40,750 nt of DNA from an uncultured Clostridia bacterium (GTDB taxonomy: Bacteria > Bacillota > Clostridia > Christensenellales > Borkfalkiaceae). Positions 1-7,960 of this stretch are shown here, piece after piece (the first letter of the stretch is position 1; each line of letters begins with the position of its first letter). The notes beneath the pieces are model-generated. The model was not told the origin of the DNA. It was given only the letters and a program-made list of their open reading frames with translations, and did not search any database. The stretch spans positions 1 to 40,750 of the forward strand of contig CAJOMS010000003.1 in NCBI GenBank assembly GCA_905235795.1. Reading direction: 5' to 3'. A program made the position numbers and the translations under genes.

Positions 1-115
1 ATGCGCAGGCATTTTTATTCACGTTTGAAATTTTTAAACGGGGCGTAGTAGATCTCCACTACACGAGCATTTTTGAAGGCATTTGATAGGTATATTTTAA
101 CGAGGCATCTGAGCC
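1..115. other. Left-edge segment without a recognisable gene
   Basis: All three plus-strand frames are closed by stops before the first start of the copper ATPase fragment, and no frame here reads like the missing ATPase N-terminus. An imperfect dyad at 45-62 (GTAGT and ACTAC arms around AGATCT) is the only structure I see. Two explanations fit: a rearrangement or assembly junction has replaced the 5' part of the ATPase gene, or this is genuine upstream DNA of a shortened gene. No transposase, terminal repeat or attachment site is visible. Confidence 0.4.
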
Positions 116-1156
116 TTGATGACCGAAGTTGCCGATGACAGAATCTTCCGTAAGGACGAGCTTGACCGAAACGAAAAGGAAAATTATGAGGCTGATGATT
201 TGATTGCCGGCGGCAACCTTAAATTTATCTCATCAATAGCAAAAGTGCCCGAAAACGCGGATTATCTCGCAAATAATCTTTCAGCCGAGGGTAAGACGCC
301 AATGTTTTTCAGCCGCGGCGGCGAGGTGATAGGCGTAATAGCCGTTGCCGATAAAATAAAAAAGGACGGTGCCATTGCGGTAGAAGAATTGAAAAATATG
401 GGCATAAAAACTATAATGCTGACCGGCGACAATGCGCGCACCGCAAACGCCGTGGCGTTAAGCGCTGGCATTGATACGGTTATTGCAGACGTATTGCCAA
501 ACGAAAAAGAAAAGGTGATAAATGATTTAAAAAAGGAAGGGAAGGTAATAATGGTTGGAGACGGAATCAACGACGCCCCCGCCCTTACCTCGGCAGACGT
601 GGGTATTGCAATCGGCGCGGGCACCGATATAGCCATTGACGCCGCAGACGTAGTGCTTATGAAAAGCAATTTGACCGATCTCCCCGCCGCGATTATGTTG
701 AGCCGCTCTACTTTAAGAATCATAAAACAAAACCTGTTTTGGGCGTTTATATATAACGTTTTAGGTATACCTTTGGCGGCAGGAGCGTTTATTTCGGCGT
801 TGGGTTGGGCGATGGATCCCATGTACGGAGCCGCCGCGATGAGTTTATCTTCGTTTTTCGTGGTAATGAACGCCCTTCGCTTGAATTTAACGAATATTTA
901 CGGCAAAGCAGATAAACCTAAAAAAACAAAAAAGGAGAATAAAAGTATGGGAAAAACCATTTATATCGAAGGAATGATGTGCGCACATTGTGAAGCGCGC
1001 GTTAAAAAGGCGCTTGAAGGTGTAAGCGGCGTTGCTTCCGCAACCGTCAGCCACGAAAAAGGTACCGCCGTGGTAGCGCTTTCCTCTCCCGTGGAAAATT
1101 CCGCCTTAAAAGCCGCTGTGGAAGCGCAGGATTACACCGTGACAAATATTAAGTAA
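116..1156 (+). CDS. copA: Cu+-exporting P-type ATPase (CopA), N-terminally truncated, with C-terminal HMA domain
   Basis: This is the C-terminal portion of a P1B-type copper pump. Visible are the end of the nucleotide-binding domain, the hinge motif TGDN (about residues 103-106), the P-domain motif GDGINDAP (148-155), two last membrane helices with the YN (about 205-222) and MSxSS (about 240-255) signatures of Cu+ pumps, and a C-terminal heavy-metal-associated domain with CAHC (289-292). Missing are the phosphorylated DKTGT aspartate, the actuator domain and the first six helices including CPC, so this product alone cannot pump. Intact family members are usually over 700 residues; this is 346. 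Similarity to the family seems to begin only around residue 24-30, and the preceding residues look unrelated. The start is TTG/ATG at 116-121 with in-frame stops just upstream. A disrupted gene or an assembly junction is more likely than a functional short protein. Confidence 0.8.
   Translation: MMTEVADDRIFRKDELDRNEKENYEADDLIAGGNLKFISSIAKVPENADYLANNLSAEGKTPMFFSRGGEVIGVIAVADKIKKDGAIAVEELKNMGIKTIMLTGDNARTANAVALSAGIDTVIADVLPNEKEKVINDLKKEGKVIMVGDGINDAPALTSADVGIAIGAGTDIAIDAADVVLMKSNLTDLPAAIMLSRSTLRIIKQNLFWAFIYNVLGIPLAAGAFISALGWAMDPMYGAAAMSLSSFFVVMNALRLNLTNIYGKADKPKKTKKENKSMGKTIYIEGMMCAHCEARVKKALEGVSGVASATVSHEKGTAVVALSSPVENSALKAAVEAQDYTVTNIK
931..1156 (+). promoter_or_regulatory. Internal ribosome-binding site and in-frame ATG that could release a free CopZ-like copper chaperone
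   Basis: Inside the ATPase reading frame, a strong Shine-Dalgarno AAAGGAG (931-937) is followed nine bases later by ATG (947-949). Initiation there would give a 69-residue protein with the beta-alpha-beta-beta-alpha-beta HMA pattern and the metal ligands CAHC near its N-terminus. The preceding linker is Lys-rich, as expected between two functional parts. Separate production of a CopZ-like chaperone from a copA gene is known in E. coli, by programmed frameshifting; use of an internal start here is inference. Confidence 0.55.
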
Positions 1157-1225
1157 TTTAATTTTTTACGACTAAAATATTAAGAAATCTAATTTTTAAA
1201 TTATTAAAATTAAATAGAAAATTTA

Positions 1226-1250
1226 AGCCCTGCCGCTTCGCGGCAGGGCT
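1226..1250. terminator. Hairpin between convergent copA fragment and lplA
   Basis: A perfect 10-bp stem (AGCCCTGCCG with its complement) closes a five-base CTTCG loop. On the minus strand it is followed by TAAATTTT, so it most likely terminates the ten-gene run that ends with lplA. On the plus strand the downstream sequence is not T-rich, so termination of the copper gene is less certain. Confidence 0.7.
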
Positions 1251-1276
1251 TGATCGTGCTTAAAAAGCGAACTTAT

Positions 1277-2257
1277 TTATTTAAAAAACAGTTCGGCAAT
1301 TTCTTCGGGCTTTGCTCCTATGATGAATTTTTCCACTCCGTTCAGTGCGGCAGTAAGCTCTTCCTTTTTATACAAAACGCCGTTTAATGCGTGATTTAGG
1401 GCACTTACCTCTTTCAAAGAAAAGAAGTCGCCCGTAAAAGAAACGTTTTGCAGGGCGCCGCCTTCGATATCGAAATTGACCTTAACAAGCCCGTAAGGGA
1501 ATTTTTCCTCGGCGGAGATTTTAGCTGTTGGCGACATGCCGATATTCCAAGCAAAGGTCGAGTATTTTTCCGTGCGGAGTTTTTCTATCTCGGCAATATC
1601 CTCAGCGGTAAACTCATACCTTTCGGCTTGGGCGGAAAAATAGTCCGCCAGCCCGTCGTAAAACTGCGTGGCGGTAAGCTCTTTTACAAGGTGATTTTTT
1701 ATATTGGTAACGCGCGCGCGCGCGGATTTTATGCCCTTGCTCTCTATCTTTAATTTGTGTGGCTTTAACGCTGAGGTCAAAACCGACATATCCGTATCGA
1801 AAAGCAACGTTCCGTGGTGCATAATGCGGTTTTTATACACGCATTGCGCATTGCCGGAGATCTTCATACCGTCGATAACTACGTCGTTTCTGCCGGAAAA
1901 TTCCGCATTTATTCCCAAAGTTTTTAGGTAACCGATTATTCCCTCGGTAAAGTACCTGTAATTATCCCTTTCGCCGTCGTACTCGGCAATTATGGTGTAG
2001 CACACGTTGTTTAAGTCGTGGTAAACCGCGCCTCCGCCCGTTTGTCTGCGCACCACTTTTATGCCGTGGCTTTCGGTGTAATCGAGGTTGACCTCTTCCG
2101 CGGTGTTTTGGTTTATGCCCACGATAACTGCGGGCGCGTTGATCCAAATGTAAATAAAATACCCGTCGGTACGGCGCAGAAGAAACTCCTCGCTGGCGAG
2201 ATTGAAATACGGATCGTTAGAAATTCCTTTAATAAAATAAACTTTATCTTTGTCCAT
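1277..2257 (-). CDS. lplA: Lipoate-protein ligase A
   Basis: Activates free lipoate with ATP and transfers it to the lysine of lipoyl domains. The 326-residue length fits ligases with a C-terminal accessory domain. The family motif RRQTGGGAVYHD is at residues 70-81. A later KISGNAQ segment with a following HHGTLLFDTD motif completes the lipoyl-AMP pocket. It is the last gene of the run encoding E1, E3 and the double-lipoyl E2, which is the obvious protein substrate. No lipoate synthase (lipA) or octanoyltransferase (lipB) is present here, so the complex may depend on scavenged lipoate, although such genes could lie elsewhere. It starts 98 bases after the E1 gene, across a strong hairpin, so its expression may be uncoupled from E1. 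Confidence 0.93.
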   Translation of the reverse strand: MDKDKVYFIKGISNDPYFNLASEEFLLRRTDGYFIYIWINAPAVIVGINQNTAEEVNLDYTESHGIKVVRRQTGGGAVYHDLNNVCYTIIAEYDGERDNYRYFTEGIIGYLKTLGINAEFSGRNDVVIDGMKISGNAQCVYKNRIMHHGTLLFDTDMSVLTSALKPHKLKIESKGIKSARARVTNIKNHLVKELTATQFYDGLADYFSAQAERYEFTAEDIAEIEKLRTEKYSTFAWNIGMSPTAKISAEEKFPYGLVKVNFDIEGGALQNVSFTGDFFSLKEVSALNHALNGVLYKKEELTAALNGVEKFIIGAKPEEIAELFFK

Positions 2258-2301
2258 ATCGTTAAGTTAACGCGCGAAATACGCGACTTTTGTTTAAACG
2301 G

Positions 2302-2337
2302 CGATTGCCGCAGCGAACGTTATCGCCACGGCAATCG
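2302..2337. repeat. Two-stage inverted repeat between the E1 gene and lplA
   Basis: Nine-base arms CGATTGCCG (2302-2310) and CGGCAATCG (2329-2337) enclose a second four-base stem GCGA/TCGC around a six-base loop. The two stems are separated by symmetrical CA spacers. On the minus strand it begins about 18 bases after the E1 stop and is followed by CGTTTAAAC rather than a T run. It could be a weak terminator or an intercistronic stability element. Confidence 0.6.
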
Positions 2338-2355
2338 GTTTGATTTAAGGATTTT

Positions 2356-2577
2356 TTACACGCCCTTCTTAGCGCAGCGCATGATCTCGGCGTCGGAAGT
2401 GTTGGTTTCGGAAACGTAGCCGTCCAACTTCATGATCTTGTCGTTGATGTTGTCGAGAATCCAGCTTGCCTGCGGGAAGAATTCCGCGTCGAATTCATAC
2501 GGAGGAGTGATCCAGTTCTTCGCGCCTACTACTACGACGGGAGCGTCGAGGTAATCGAAGCAGAGTTCGGAAATCTG
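2356..2577 (-). pseudogene. Displaced C-terminal piece of the fused E1
   Basis: Read from 2577 in the frame one base off from the main E1 frame, this stretch gives QISELCFDYLDAP, then VVVVGAKNWITPP and FFPQASWIL, the conserved C-terminal domain of E1 beta subunits. It contains about 73 codons and ends at the stop at 2356-2358. The main frame and this one join at ATGGCAGAT (2581-2573). A one-base excess or a loss of two (or five) bases there would explain the break. I see no slippery heptamer or stimulatory structure supporting programmed frameshifting, so mutation or a sequence error is favoured. Confidence 0.82.
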
Positions 2578-4819
2578 CCATATCGTTGAGGATGGTGCCG
2601 CGTGCACAAGCGTCGGAAGCGAGCAATATCTTGCCCGTCTTTTTAACGGATTCCACCACTTTTTCGTAATTGAACGGAACGATGGAGCGCGCGTCGATGA
2701 CCTCTGCCTCAACGCCGTATTTTTCGGAAAGAGTCTTTGCGGCGTCCATAGCGCGGTAAAGCGTTGCACCGATAGTGAGAATGGTTATATCGCTGCCTAC
2801 GCGTTTTACGTCGGGTTCGCCGATGGGTATCTCGTAATAGCCTTCGGGAACGCCGCCCTGATGGAATTCTTCGCCCTTGTCGTAAATTCTCTGGCTCTCA
2901 AAGAATACCACGGGGTCGGTGCCGTTCAAAGCCGAATTCATAAGGCCCTTAGCGTCGTAAGGCGTTACGGGGAATACAACCTTCAAACCGGGGATATGAG
3001 CGGGCAAAGCTACCCAGTCCTGAGAGTGTTGAGCGCCGTATTTGGAACCTACGGATACGCGCAACGTAACGGGCATTTTGAGTATGCCGCTCGACATAGC
3101 CTGCCATTTAGCGAGCTGGTTGAATATTTCATCGCCCGCACGGCCCATAAAGTCGGCGTACATAAGCTCTACGATGACTCTGCCTCCGCACAGGCCGTAA
3201 CCTACCGCAGAAGAAACTATAGCGGCCTCGGAAATAGGCGAATTGAACAATCTGTGATACGGCAACGCCTCGGTAAGTCCTCTGTAAACGGCAAACGCAC
3301 CGCCCCAATCGCGGACGTCCTCGCCGTAAGAAATAAGGGTTGCGTCTTTATAATATCTGTCTATAATTGCCTCGAAGATACCGTCGCGAATGTTGTACGC
3401 CTTGATCTTAGAAACGGGCTTGCCGTCCTGATCGAAAGCAAAACGGCTCTTGCCGGCAATCTGTTTAACTCTGGGGTTCTCCTCCATAGGCATCTTGACT
3501 TCGGGCGTTCTTTCGGGTGCGAAAGACTCGACCTTTCCGTTGGAGAACATAATATTTTCGATATAGTAAGGATCCTTTTTGAAGTCGTGATAGGGTGAAA
3601 GTTCGGGATCGGCAGCCATTTTGCATATCTTGAACATTCTCTCCTTAACTCCGTCGAGCAATTCGTCGAATTTGGCGTTCTTTTCTACCTTGGCGTCTAC
3701 GAGGCCTTTGCGGTAAGTGATGAGCGGATCGACCTGCTGCCATGCTTCCACTTCTTCCTTAGTTCTGTAAGACATGCTGTCTGACGGGGAGTGTCCGCCG
3801 AAACGGTAGGTAACGACGTCCAAAAGAACGGGGCCTTCGCCTTTAAGCAATATTTCCTTCTTCCTTTTCATTGCATCGATAACGGCAAGAGGATTAAATC
3901 CGTCTACCCTTTCAGCGTGCAATTGAGAAGGCGATACGCCCGCGCCGAGACGTGCGAGGAAGTCGTAAGCCATGGTTTCGCCGCGCGTTTGACCGCCCAT
4001 GCCGTAACCGTTGTTGAAGAAGTTGAAAAGTATCGGCAAGCCGCCCTTCTTTTCCCACAGTTGATTCATTTGGTCCATAGCAGCGAAGTTCATGGATTCG
4101 TAAACTACGCCGCAGCCGACGGCACCGTCGCCAACGTTAGAAATAACTATGCCGGGCTTATCGTTGCATTTTTTATAGAGCGCCGCGCCCATAGCTATAG
4201 GTGCGCTGCCGCCTACCAACGCGTTGTTCGGGTAAATACCGAACGGCAGGAAGAAGACGTGCATGGAACCGCCCATGCCGCGGTGGAAACCCGTTCTCCT
4301 TGCAAATATCTCTGCCAATGCTCCGTAGAGCAAAAAGTCGGTTGCAAGGTCTTTTACGTTGCCGGTCTTGTTGCCCGTTTCAACTGCGCGCAATACTTCG
4401 CCGCCCATAAATTCTTCCATTATCTTCATGAGTTCGTCGTCGGGAAGTTTGTGTATAGACGAAAGTCCACGGGCGAGCACTTCGCTGTGGCTGCGGTGCG
4501 AACCGAAGGTTATATCGTTTTTATCAAGGATAAACGCTTGACCTACGGCAGCTGCCTCTTGCCCCATGGAAAGGTGAGCCGGACCGGGATACGAATGTTT
4601 AAACCCGTTGTACTCGCCTTGTACTTTTATGGAATAAATCATGCTTTCGAACTCGCGCAGGGTGGCGATATCCGTAAACATGGTAACTAATTCTTCTTTC
4701 TTAAAATTCTTCTTTTCCTCGGTGATAGTTTTGTTGTACTGATTCACCGGAATATCTTCAAAATGAATCGTTCCGCTCTGTCTTATAAAATTCGGATCGA
4801 TGAATTGACTCTTTGGCAT
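2495..4819 (-). CDS. 2-oxoacid dehydrogenase E1, fused alpha and beta subunits (frameshifted near its C-terminus)
   Basis: Thiamine-diphosphate-dependent E1 that decarboxylates a 2-oxoacid and passes the acyl group to the E2 lipoyl arm. Alpha and beta subunits are fused. The alpha part (about residues 40-400) has the ThDP/Mg motif starting GDG (230-232) and ending NN (269-270). The beta part (about 460 onward) has SYGEDV, FNSPISEAAI and the H-S-Q-D segment typical of E1 beta. As sequenced, the frame runs to 774 residues, but after residue 747-748 (ILNDMA) the last 26 residues are junk. The true C-terminus continues in the next frame (2356-2577); rejoined, it would be about 820 residues. Substrate is unknown: pyruvate, branched-chain oxoacids and acetoin are all possible for this fold. 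RBS AAGGAG precedes ATG at 4819. First gene after E3 with a 68-base gap. Confidence 0.88.
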   Translation of the reverse strand: MPKSQFIDPNFIRQSGTIHFEDIPVNQYNKTITEEKKNFKKEELVTMFTDIATLREFESMIYSIKVQGEYNGFKHSYPGPAHLSMGQEAAAVGQAFILDKNDITFGSHRSHSEVLARGLSSIHKLPDDELMKIMEEFMGGEVLRAVETGNKTGNVKDLATDFLLYGALAEIFARRTGFHRGMGGSMHVFFLPFGIYPNNALVGGSAPIAMGAALYKKCNDKPGIVISNVGDGAVGCGVVYESMNFAAMDQMNQLWEKKGGLPILFNFFNNGYGMGGQTRGETMAYDFLARLGAGVSPSQLHAERVDGFNPLAVIDAMKRKKEILLKGEGPVLLDVVTYRFGGHSPSDSMSYRTKEEVEAWQQVDPLITYRKGLVDAKVEKNAKFDELLDGVKERMFKICKMAADPELSPYHDFKKDPYYIENIMFSNGKVESFAPERTPEVKMPMEENPRVKQIAGKSRFAFDQDGKPVSKIKAYNIRDGIFEAIIDRYYKDATLISYGEDVRDWGGAFAVYRGLTEALPYHRLFNSPISEAAIVSSAVGYGLCGGRVIVELMYADFMGRAGDEIFNQLAKWQAMSSGILKMPVTLRVSVGSKYGAQHSQDWVALPAHIPGLKVVFPVTPYDAKGLMNSALNGTDPVVFFESQRIYDKGEEFHQGGVPEGYYEIPIGEPDVKRVGSDITILTIGATLYRAMDAAKTLSEKYGVEAEVIDARSIVPFNYEKVVESVKKTGKILLASDACARGTILNDMADFRTLLRLPRRSRRSSRREELDHSSV

Positions 4820-4857
4820 TTTCTTTTCTCCTTAAAATTTAAATTTTTTTAATTAGT

Positions 4858-4880
4858 CCCGTAAAACGCGCGTTTTCGGG
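4858..4880. repeat. Hairpin between the E3 and E1 genes
   Basis: Near-perfect inverted repeat with CCCG...CGGG ends around the palindrome AAAACGCGCGTTTT, in the 68-base gap between E3 and E1. No T run follows on the minus strand, so it looks more like an RNA stability or processing element than a terminator. Confidence 0.45.
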
Positions 4881-4887
4881 GAAAACG

Positions 4888-6258
4888 TCATTCGCTCCAA
4901 ACGGTTTCGCGAATGATCTCGCACACCGTGGGGTGCGGGAAAACAAGCTTCTTTATATTCTCGATATCGACTTCAAGATCGATAAGAGCGGACACGGCAA
5001 CGATATATTCGCTGGCGTAAGAGCCAATGATATGCGCGCCGATAAGCGTGTTGGTTTTAGTGTTTATTACGAGTTTGCAAATACCCGAAAGGTCGGTGTT
5101 TTCGGCAACGTATCTGCCCGAATACATCATGGAAAGTTTTTGCGTCTTTACGGCAAGTCCCTTTGCCTTTGCACTCTCTTCCGTTTCGCCTACGGAACCT
5201 ATTTCCGGCGTGGTATATACTACCGAAGGTATGACGTTGTAACGCATGTGGTCGTTCTTTCCGCACATTACGTTAACGGCAACTTCCGCCTCTCTGTAAG
5301 CGGTGTGCGCAAGCATTATCTTGCCGTTTACGTCGCCTACCGCGTAAACGTTTGCAACGTTGGTTTGCATGCGGTCGTCGGTAACTATTGCGCCACGCTC
5401 GGTATTTACGCCTATATTTTCCAGCCCGAAGCCTTGCGTTACAGCCCTTCTGCCTATGGAGCAAAGCACTTTATCCGCAACTACTTTTTCGGTCTTGCCG
5501 TTCTTTTCGTAAACGACGCCGTCGTTTTCCACGGCGGTAACTTTTGCGCCAAGGCGGAAATCCACGCCCTTCTTTTCAAGCGCCTTTTGAAGTATGCCGG
5601 ATATCTCCGCGTCGGTGGGGCCGGCGATCTTTTCCATCATTTCAACCACGGTAACTTTGCTGCCTACCGAGGAGAAGTAAGACGCCATTTCAAGACCTAT
5701 AACGCCGCCGCCTATTATGGCGAGCGTTTCGGGGATCTCCTTCAAATCGAGTATTTCTTTATTGGTCATAACGTAGCCGGCGGCAAGGTTTTCCCTCAAT
5801 CCCGTAATCGGCGGAACGACGGGCATAGAGCCGGTAGCAATTACGAGGCGTTCCGCAAGGTATTGCTCGCCCTTTGCCTCTACTATATAGCCGCCCTCGC
5901 CCTTGCCGACGATCTTCGCCTCTGCCTCGACCATAGTTACCTTGGCCTTTTTAAGCTGAGATTTTACACCGGAAACGAGCGTCTTAACTACGCCGTTCTT
6001 TCTCTCTACGACGAAAGCCTGATCTACGCCGTTGCCGACTTTAACGTCAACGCCGTAATCGGCGGAATGTTTTGCGTAATCGAGCACTTTTGCCGAATAC
6101 AAAAACGTTTTGGAAGGAACGCAGCCTTCGTTAAGGCAAACGCCGCCAAAGTGTTCCTTTTCTATTACCATGGTTTTGAAACCTGCGTTACCTGCGCGCT
6201 CGGCCGCAAGATATCCGCCCGGGCCGCCGCCTATAACTAATACTTCATATTTTTCCAT
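4888..6258 (-). CDS. lpdA: Dihydrolipoamide dehydrogenase (E3)
   Basis: FAD-dependent E3 that reoxidises dihydrolipoyl groups on E2 and reduces NAD+. The N-terminal FAD-binding GGGPGG is at residues 10-15 and the redox disulfide lies in CLNEGC (C41, C46). The NAD-binding GGGVIGLE and the C-terminal catalytic pair in HPTVCE are present. Length, 456 residues, is normal, and no lipoyl domain is fused to it. An in-frame TTG exists at 6270, but I choose ATG at 6258 because GAGGTGG lies just upstream, overlapping the E2 stop, and because MEKYEVLVIGGG is the normal family start. Eight bases separate it from the E2 gene, implying tight coupling. Confidence 0.95.
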   Translation of the reverse strand: MEKYEVLVIGGGPGGYLAAERAGNAGFKTMVIEKEHFGGVCLNEGCVPSKTFLYSAKVLDYAKHSADYGVDVKVGNGVDQAFVVERKNGVVKTLVSGVKSQLKKAKVTMVEAEAKIVGKGEGGYIVEAKGEQYLAERLVIATGSMPVVPPITGLRENLAAGYVMTNKEILDLKEIPETLAIIGGGVIGLEMASYFSSVGSKVTVVEMMEKIAGPTDAEISGILQKALEKKGVDFRLGAKVTAVENDGVVYEKNGKTEKVVADKVLCSIGRRAVTQGFGLENIGVNTERGAIVTDDRMQTNVANVYAVGDVNGKIMLAHTAYREAEVAVNVMCGKNDHMRYNVIPSVVYTTPEIGSVGETEESAKAKGLAVKTQKLSMMYSGRYVAENTDLSGICKLVINTKTNTLIGAHIIGSYASEYIVAVSALIDLEVDIENIKKLVFPHPTVCEIIRETVWSE

Positions 6259-6266
6259 ATTCCACC

Positions 6267-7916
6267 TCAATTAAAAATTACGTTGTAACTGAAATTTTCA
6301 AGATACTCTTTCAATTCTTTAAGGAACTTAGACGCGGGCGCGCCGTCAAGAGCGCGGTGGTCGTAAGTGAGTGAAAGGTTCATTGCCTGATAGGGAACTA
6401 TTTCGCCGTTTGCGCCGAGTTTTATCTTCGTTTCAAGTCCGCATACGCCGAGTATACCCGTCTGCGGGGGATTGATAACGGGCGTAAAGCTCTCTATTCC
6501 GTAAACGCCTATATTTGAAACGGTAAACGAGCCGCCCGTCATCTGATCGGGCTTTAACGTACCGGCTTGCGCCTCTTTTGCGAGTTTTTTGGAATTTGTC
6601 GCTATTTCAGACAAAGTCATCGTATCTGCGCCGAACAGTACGGGCACGTACAACCCCTTGGGTGTATCTACCGCAACGCCTATATTTGCGGAGGAGAAAT
6701 ATCTCATCGTGTCGCCGTTTATAAGGTTTGCGTTGAGCGCCTTGTGATTTTTGATCACCCTCGATACGGCGTAGATGATTATATCGTTAAAAGTGATGTT
6801 GGGCAAGCCGAGTTTTTCGGCGTTTGCCTTGATAAACGAACGCAGCGCTATAATATTCGTGCAATCGAAGGAGATATTGTGCGTAAGTTGCGCCATCGTC
6901 GAAAGGCTGGTAACCATATTTCTCGCGATTACCTTTCTCAAATTCGACATCTTCTCCTCGGTATAAGCATGAACGTCTACCGTCGCCGCAGGTGCCGCGG
7001 ATGCCGTGGGTTGTGCTGCGGGTGCCTGTTCCGCTTGAGCGGCAGGGGCTTTTACTCCGTTTGCGGCGGCAAAGCGAACGTCTTTTTCCACTATTCTGCC
7101 CTTAGGCCCCGTGGGAGCGCACGCAGAGAGGTCAACGCCCATTTTGGACGCGAGCGCCTTTGCTCTGGGAGAAGCGAATATCCTTCCTCCGTCGGTTGCG
7201 GGCGCGGCGGTGGAAGCGGGTGCAGATGATGCCATCGGCGCGGTTTGAGCTGCAGCGGGCGTTTCCTGCGCGGGCTGTGCGGCAGCGGGTTGAGCCGAGC
7301 CGGGAGCAAAACACGAAACGTCGTCGCCCTTGCTGCCTACGGCGCATACAGGCACCAAAACGGCTACCTCGTCGCCCTCGTTATAAAATTCAGCAAGAAC
7401 TTCGCCCTCTACCTCGCTTTCCTGATCGAAAGCGGCTTTATCCGTTTCATAGCTGAAAAGCACTTCGCCGACGGCAATATGCTCGCCGACTTTTTTGTGC
7501 CACTTGGTAAGTATGCATTGTTCTACCGTGATGCCCTGTTTAGGCATAAGCACGGGTTTTGCGTTAGTTTCAACGGCTTTTGCCGCGGGTGCGGCAGCCT
7601 GCGCCGTCTGTGCGGGAGCGGCCGTTTGCTCAGTTGCGGGAGCGGCAGTGCCCCCCGTAAATTCAGAAATATCCTCACCCTTGTTGCCTATAACGCAAAC
7701 GGGCACGAGAACGGCAACTTCAGCGCCTTCCTCGTATAACTGTGCGAGCACTTCGCCCTCGGCCTCGCTTTCCTGGTCGAATGCGGATTTATCCGTTTCG
7801 TAACTGAAAAGCACTTCGCCTACGGCAACGTGTTCGCCGACTTTTTTGTGCCATTTCGTGAGTATGCATTGTTCTACGGTAATACCCTGTTTTGGCATAA
7901 GTATCGGTTTAGCCAT
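6267..7916 (-). CDS. 2-oxoacid dehydrogenase E2 (dihydrolipoamide acyltransferase) with two lipoyl domains
   Basis: Core of the complex: accepts the acyl group from E1 on a lipoyl arm and transfers it to CoA. Domains in order: lipoyl 1 (residues 1-80, lipoylated K43 in ETDKSAF), Ala/Pro linker, lipoyl 2 (about 120-197, K160 in ETDKAAF), Ala/Pro linker, peripheral-subunit-binding domain (246-281) and catalytic domain (about 318-549) with DHRALDG (H520, D524). The lipoyl domains are almost identical, indicating recent internal duplication. The 549-residue length fits a two-lipoyl E2. GGAGG lies 14 bases before ATG, an unusually long spacing that may lower translation, but no better start is seen. 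The substrate cannot be assigned from sequence alone. Confidence 0.94.
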   Translation of the reverse strand: MAKPILMPKQGITVEQCILTKWHKKVGEHVAVGEVLFSYETDKSAFDQESEAEGEVLAQLYEEGAEVAVLVPVCVIGNKGEDISEFTGGTAAPATEQTAAPAQTAQAAAPAAKAVETNAKPVLMPKQGITVEQCILTKWHKKVGEHIAVGEVLFSYETDKAAFDQESEVEGEVLAEFYNEGDEVAVLVPVCAVGSKGDDVSCFAPGSAQPAAAQPAQETPAAAQTAPMASSAPASTAAPATDGGRIFASPRAKALASKMGVDLSACAPTGPKGRIVEKDVRFAAANGVKAPAAQAEQAPAAQPTASAAPAATVDVHAYTEEKMSNLRKVIARNMVTSLSTMAQLTHNISFDCTNIIALRSFIKANAEKLGLPNITFNDIIIYAVSRVIKNHKALNANLINGDTMRYFSSANIGVAVDTPKGLYVPVLFGADTMTLSEIATNSKKLAKEAQAGTLKPDQMTGGSFTVSNIGVYGIESFTPVINPPQTGILGVCGLETKIKLGANGEIVPYQAMNLSLTYDHRALDGAPASKFLKELKEYLENFSYNVIFN

Positions 7917-7960
7917 ATTTGTAACGTTTACCTCCGTTTAGTTTTTTAATTTAGCATTTA

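Noticed and set aside
1-1156. Mobile element at the left edge
   Set aside because: No transposase, terminal inverted repeat or target duplication can be seen around the truncated copA.
2356-2590. Programmed frameshifting in E1
   Set aside because: No slippery heptamer, rare codon with a stop in the shifted context, or close downstream pseudoknot is apparent at ATGGCAGAT; mutation or sequence error explains it more simply.
4933-6240. 435-codon plus-strand open frame opposite the E3 gene
   Set aside because: Shadow of lpdA: composition is rich in Tyr, His and Arg as in antisense frames, and no ribosome-binding site or family motif is seen.
6259-6270. TTG at 6270 as the start of E3
   Set aside because: It would overlap the E2 stop without its own Shine-Dalgarno, whereas ATG at 6258 has GAGGTGG and the standard N-terminus.
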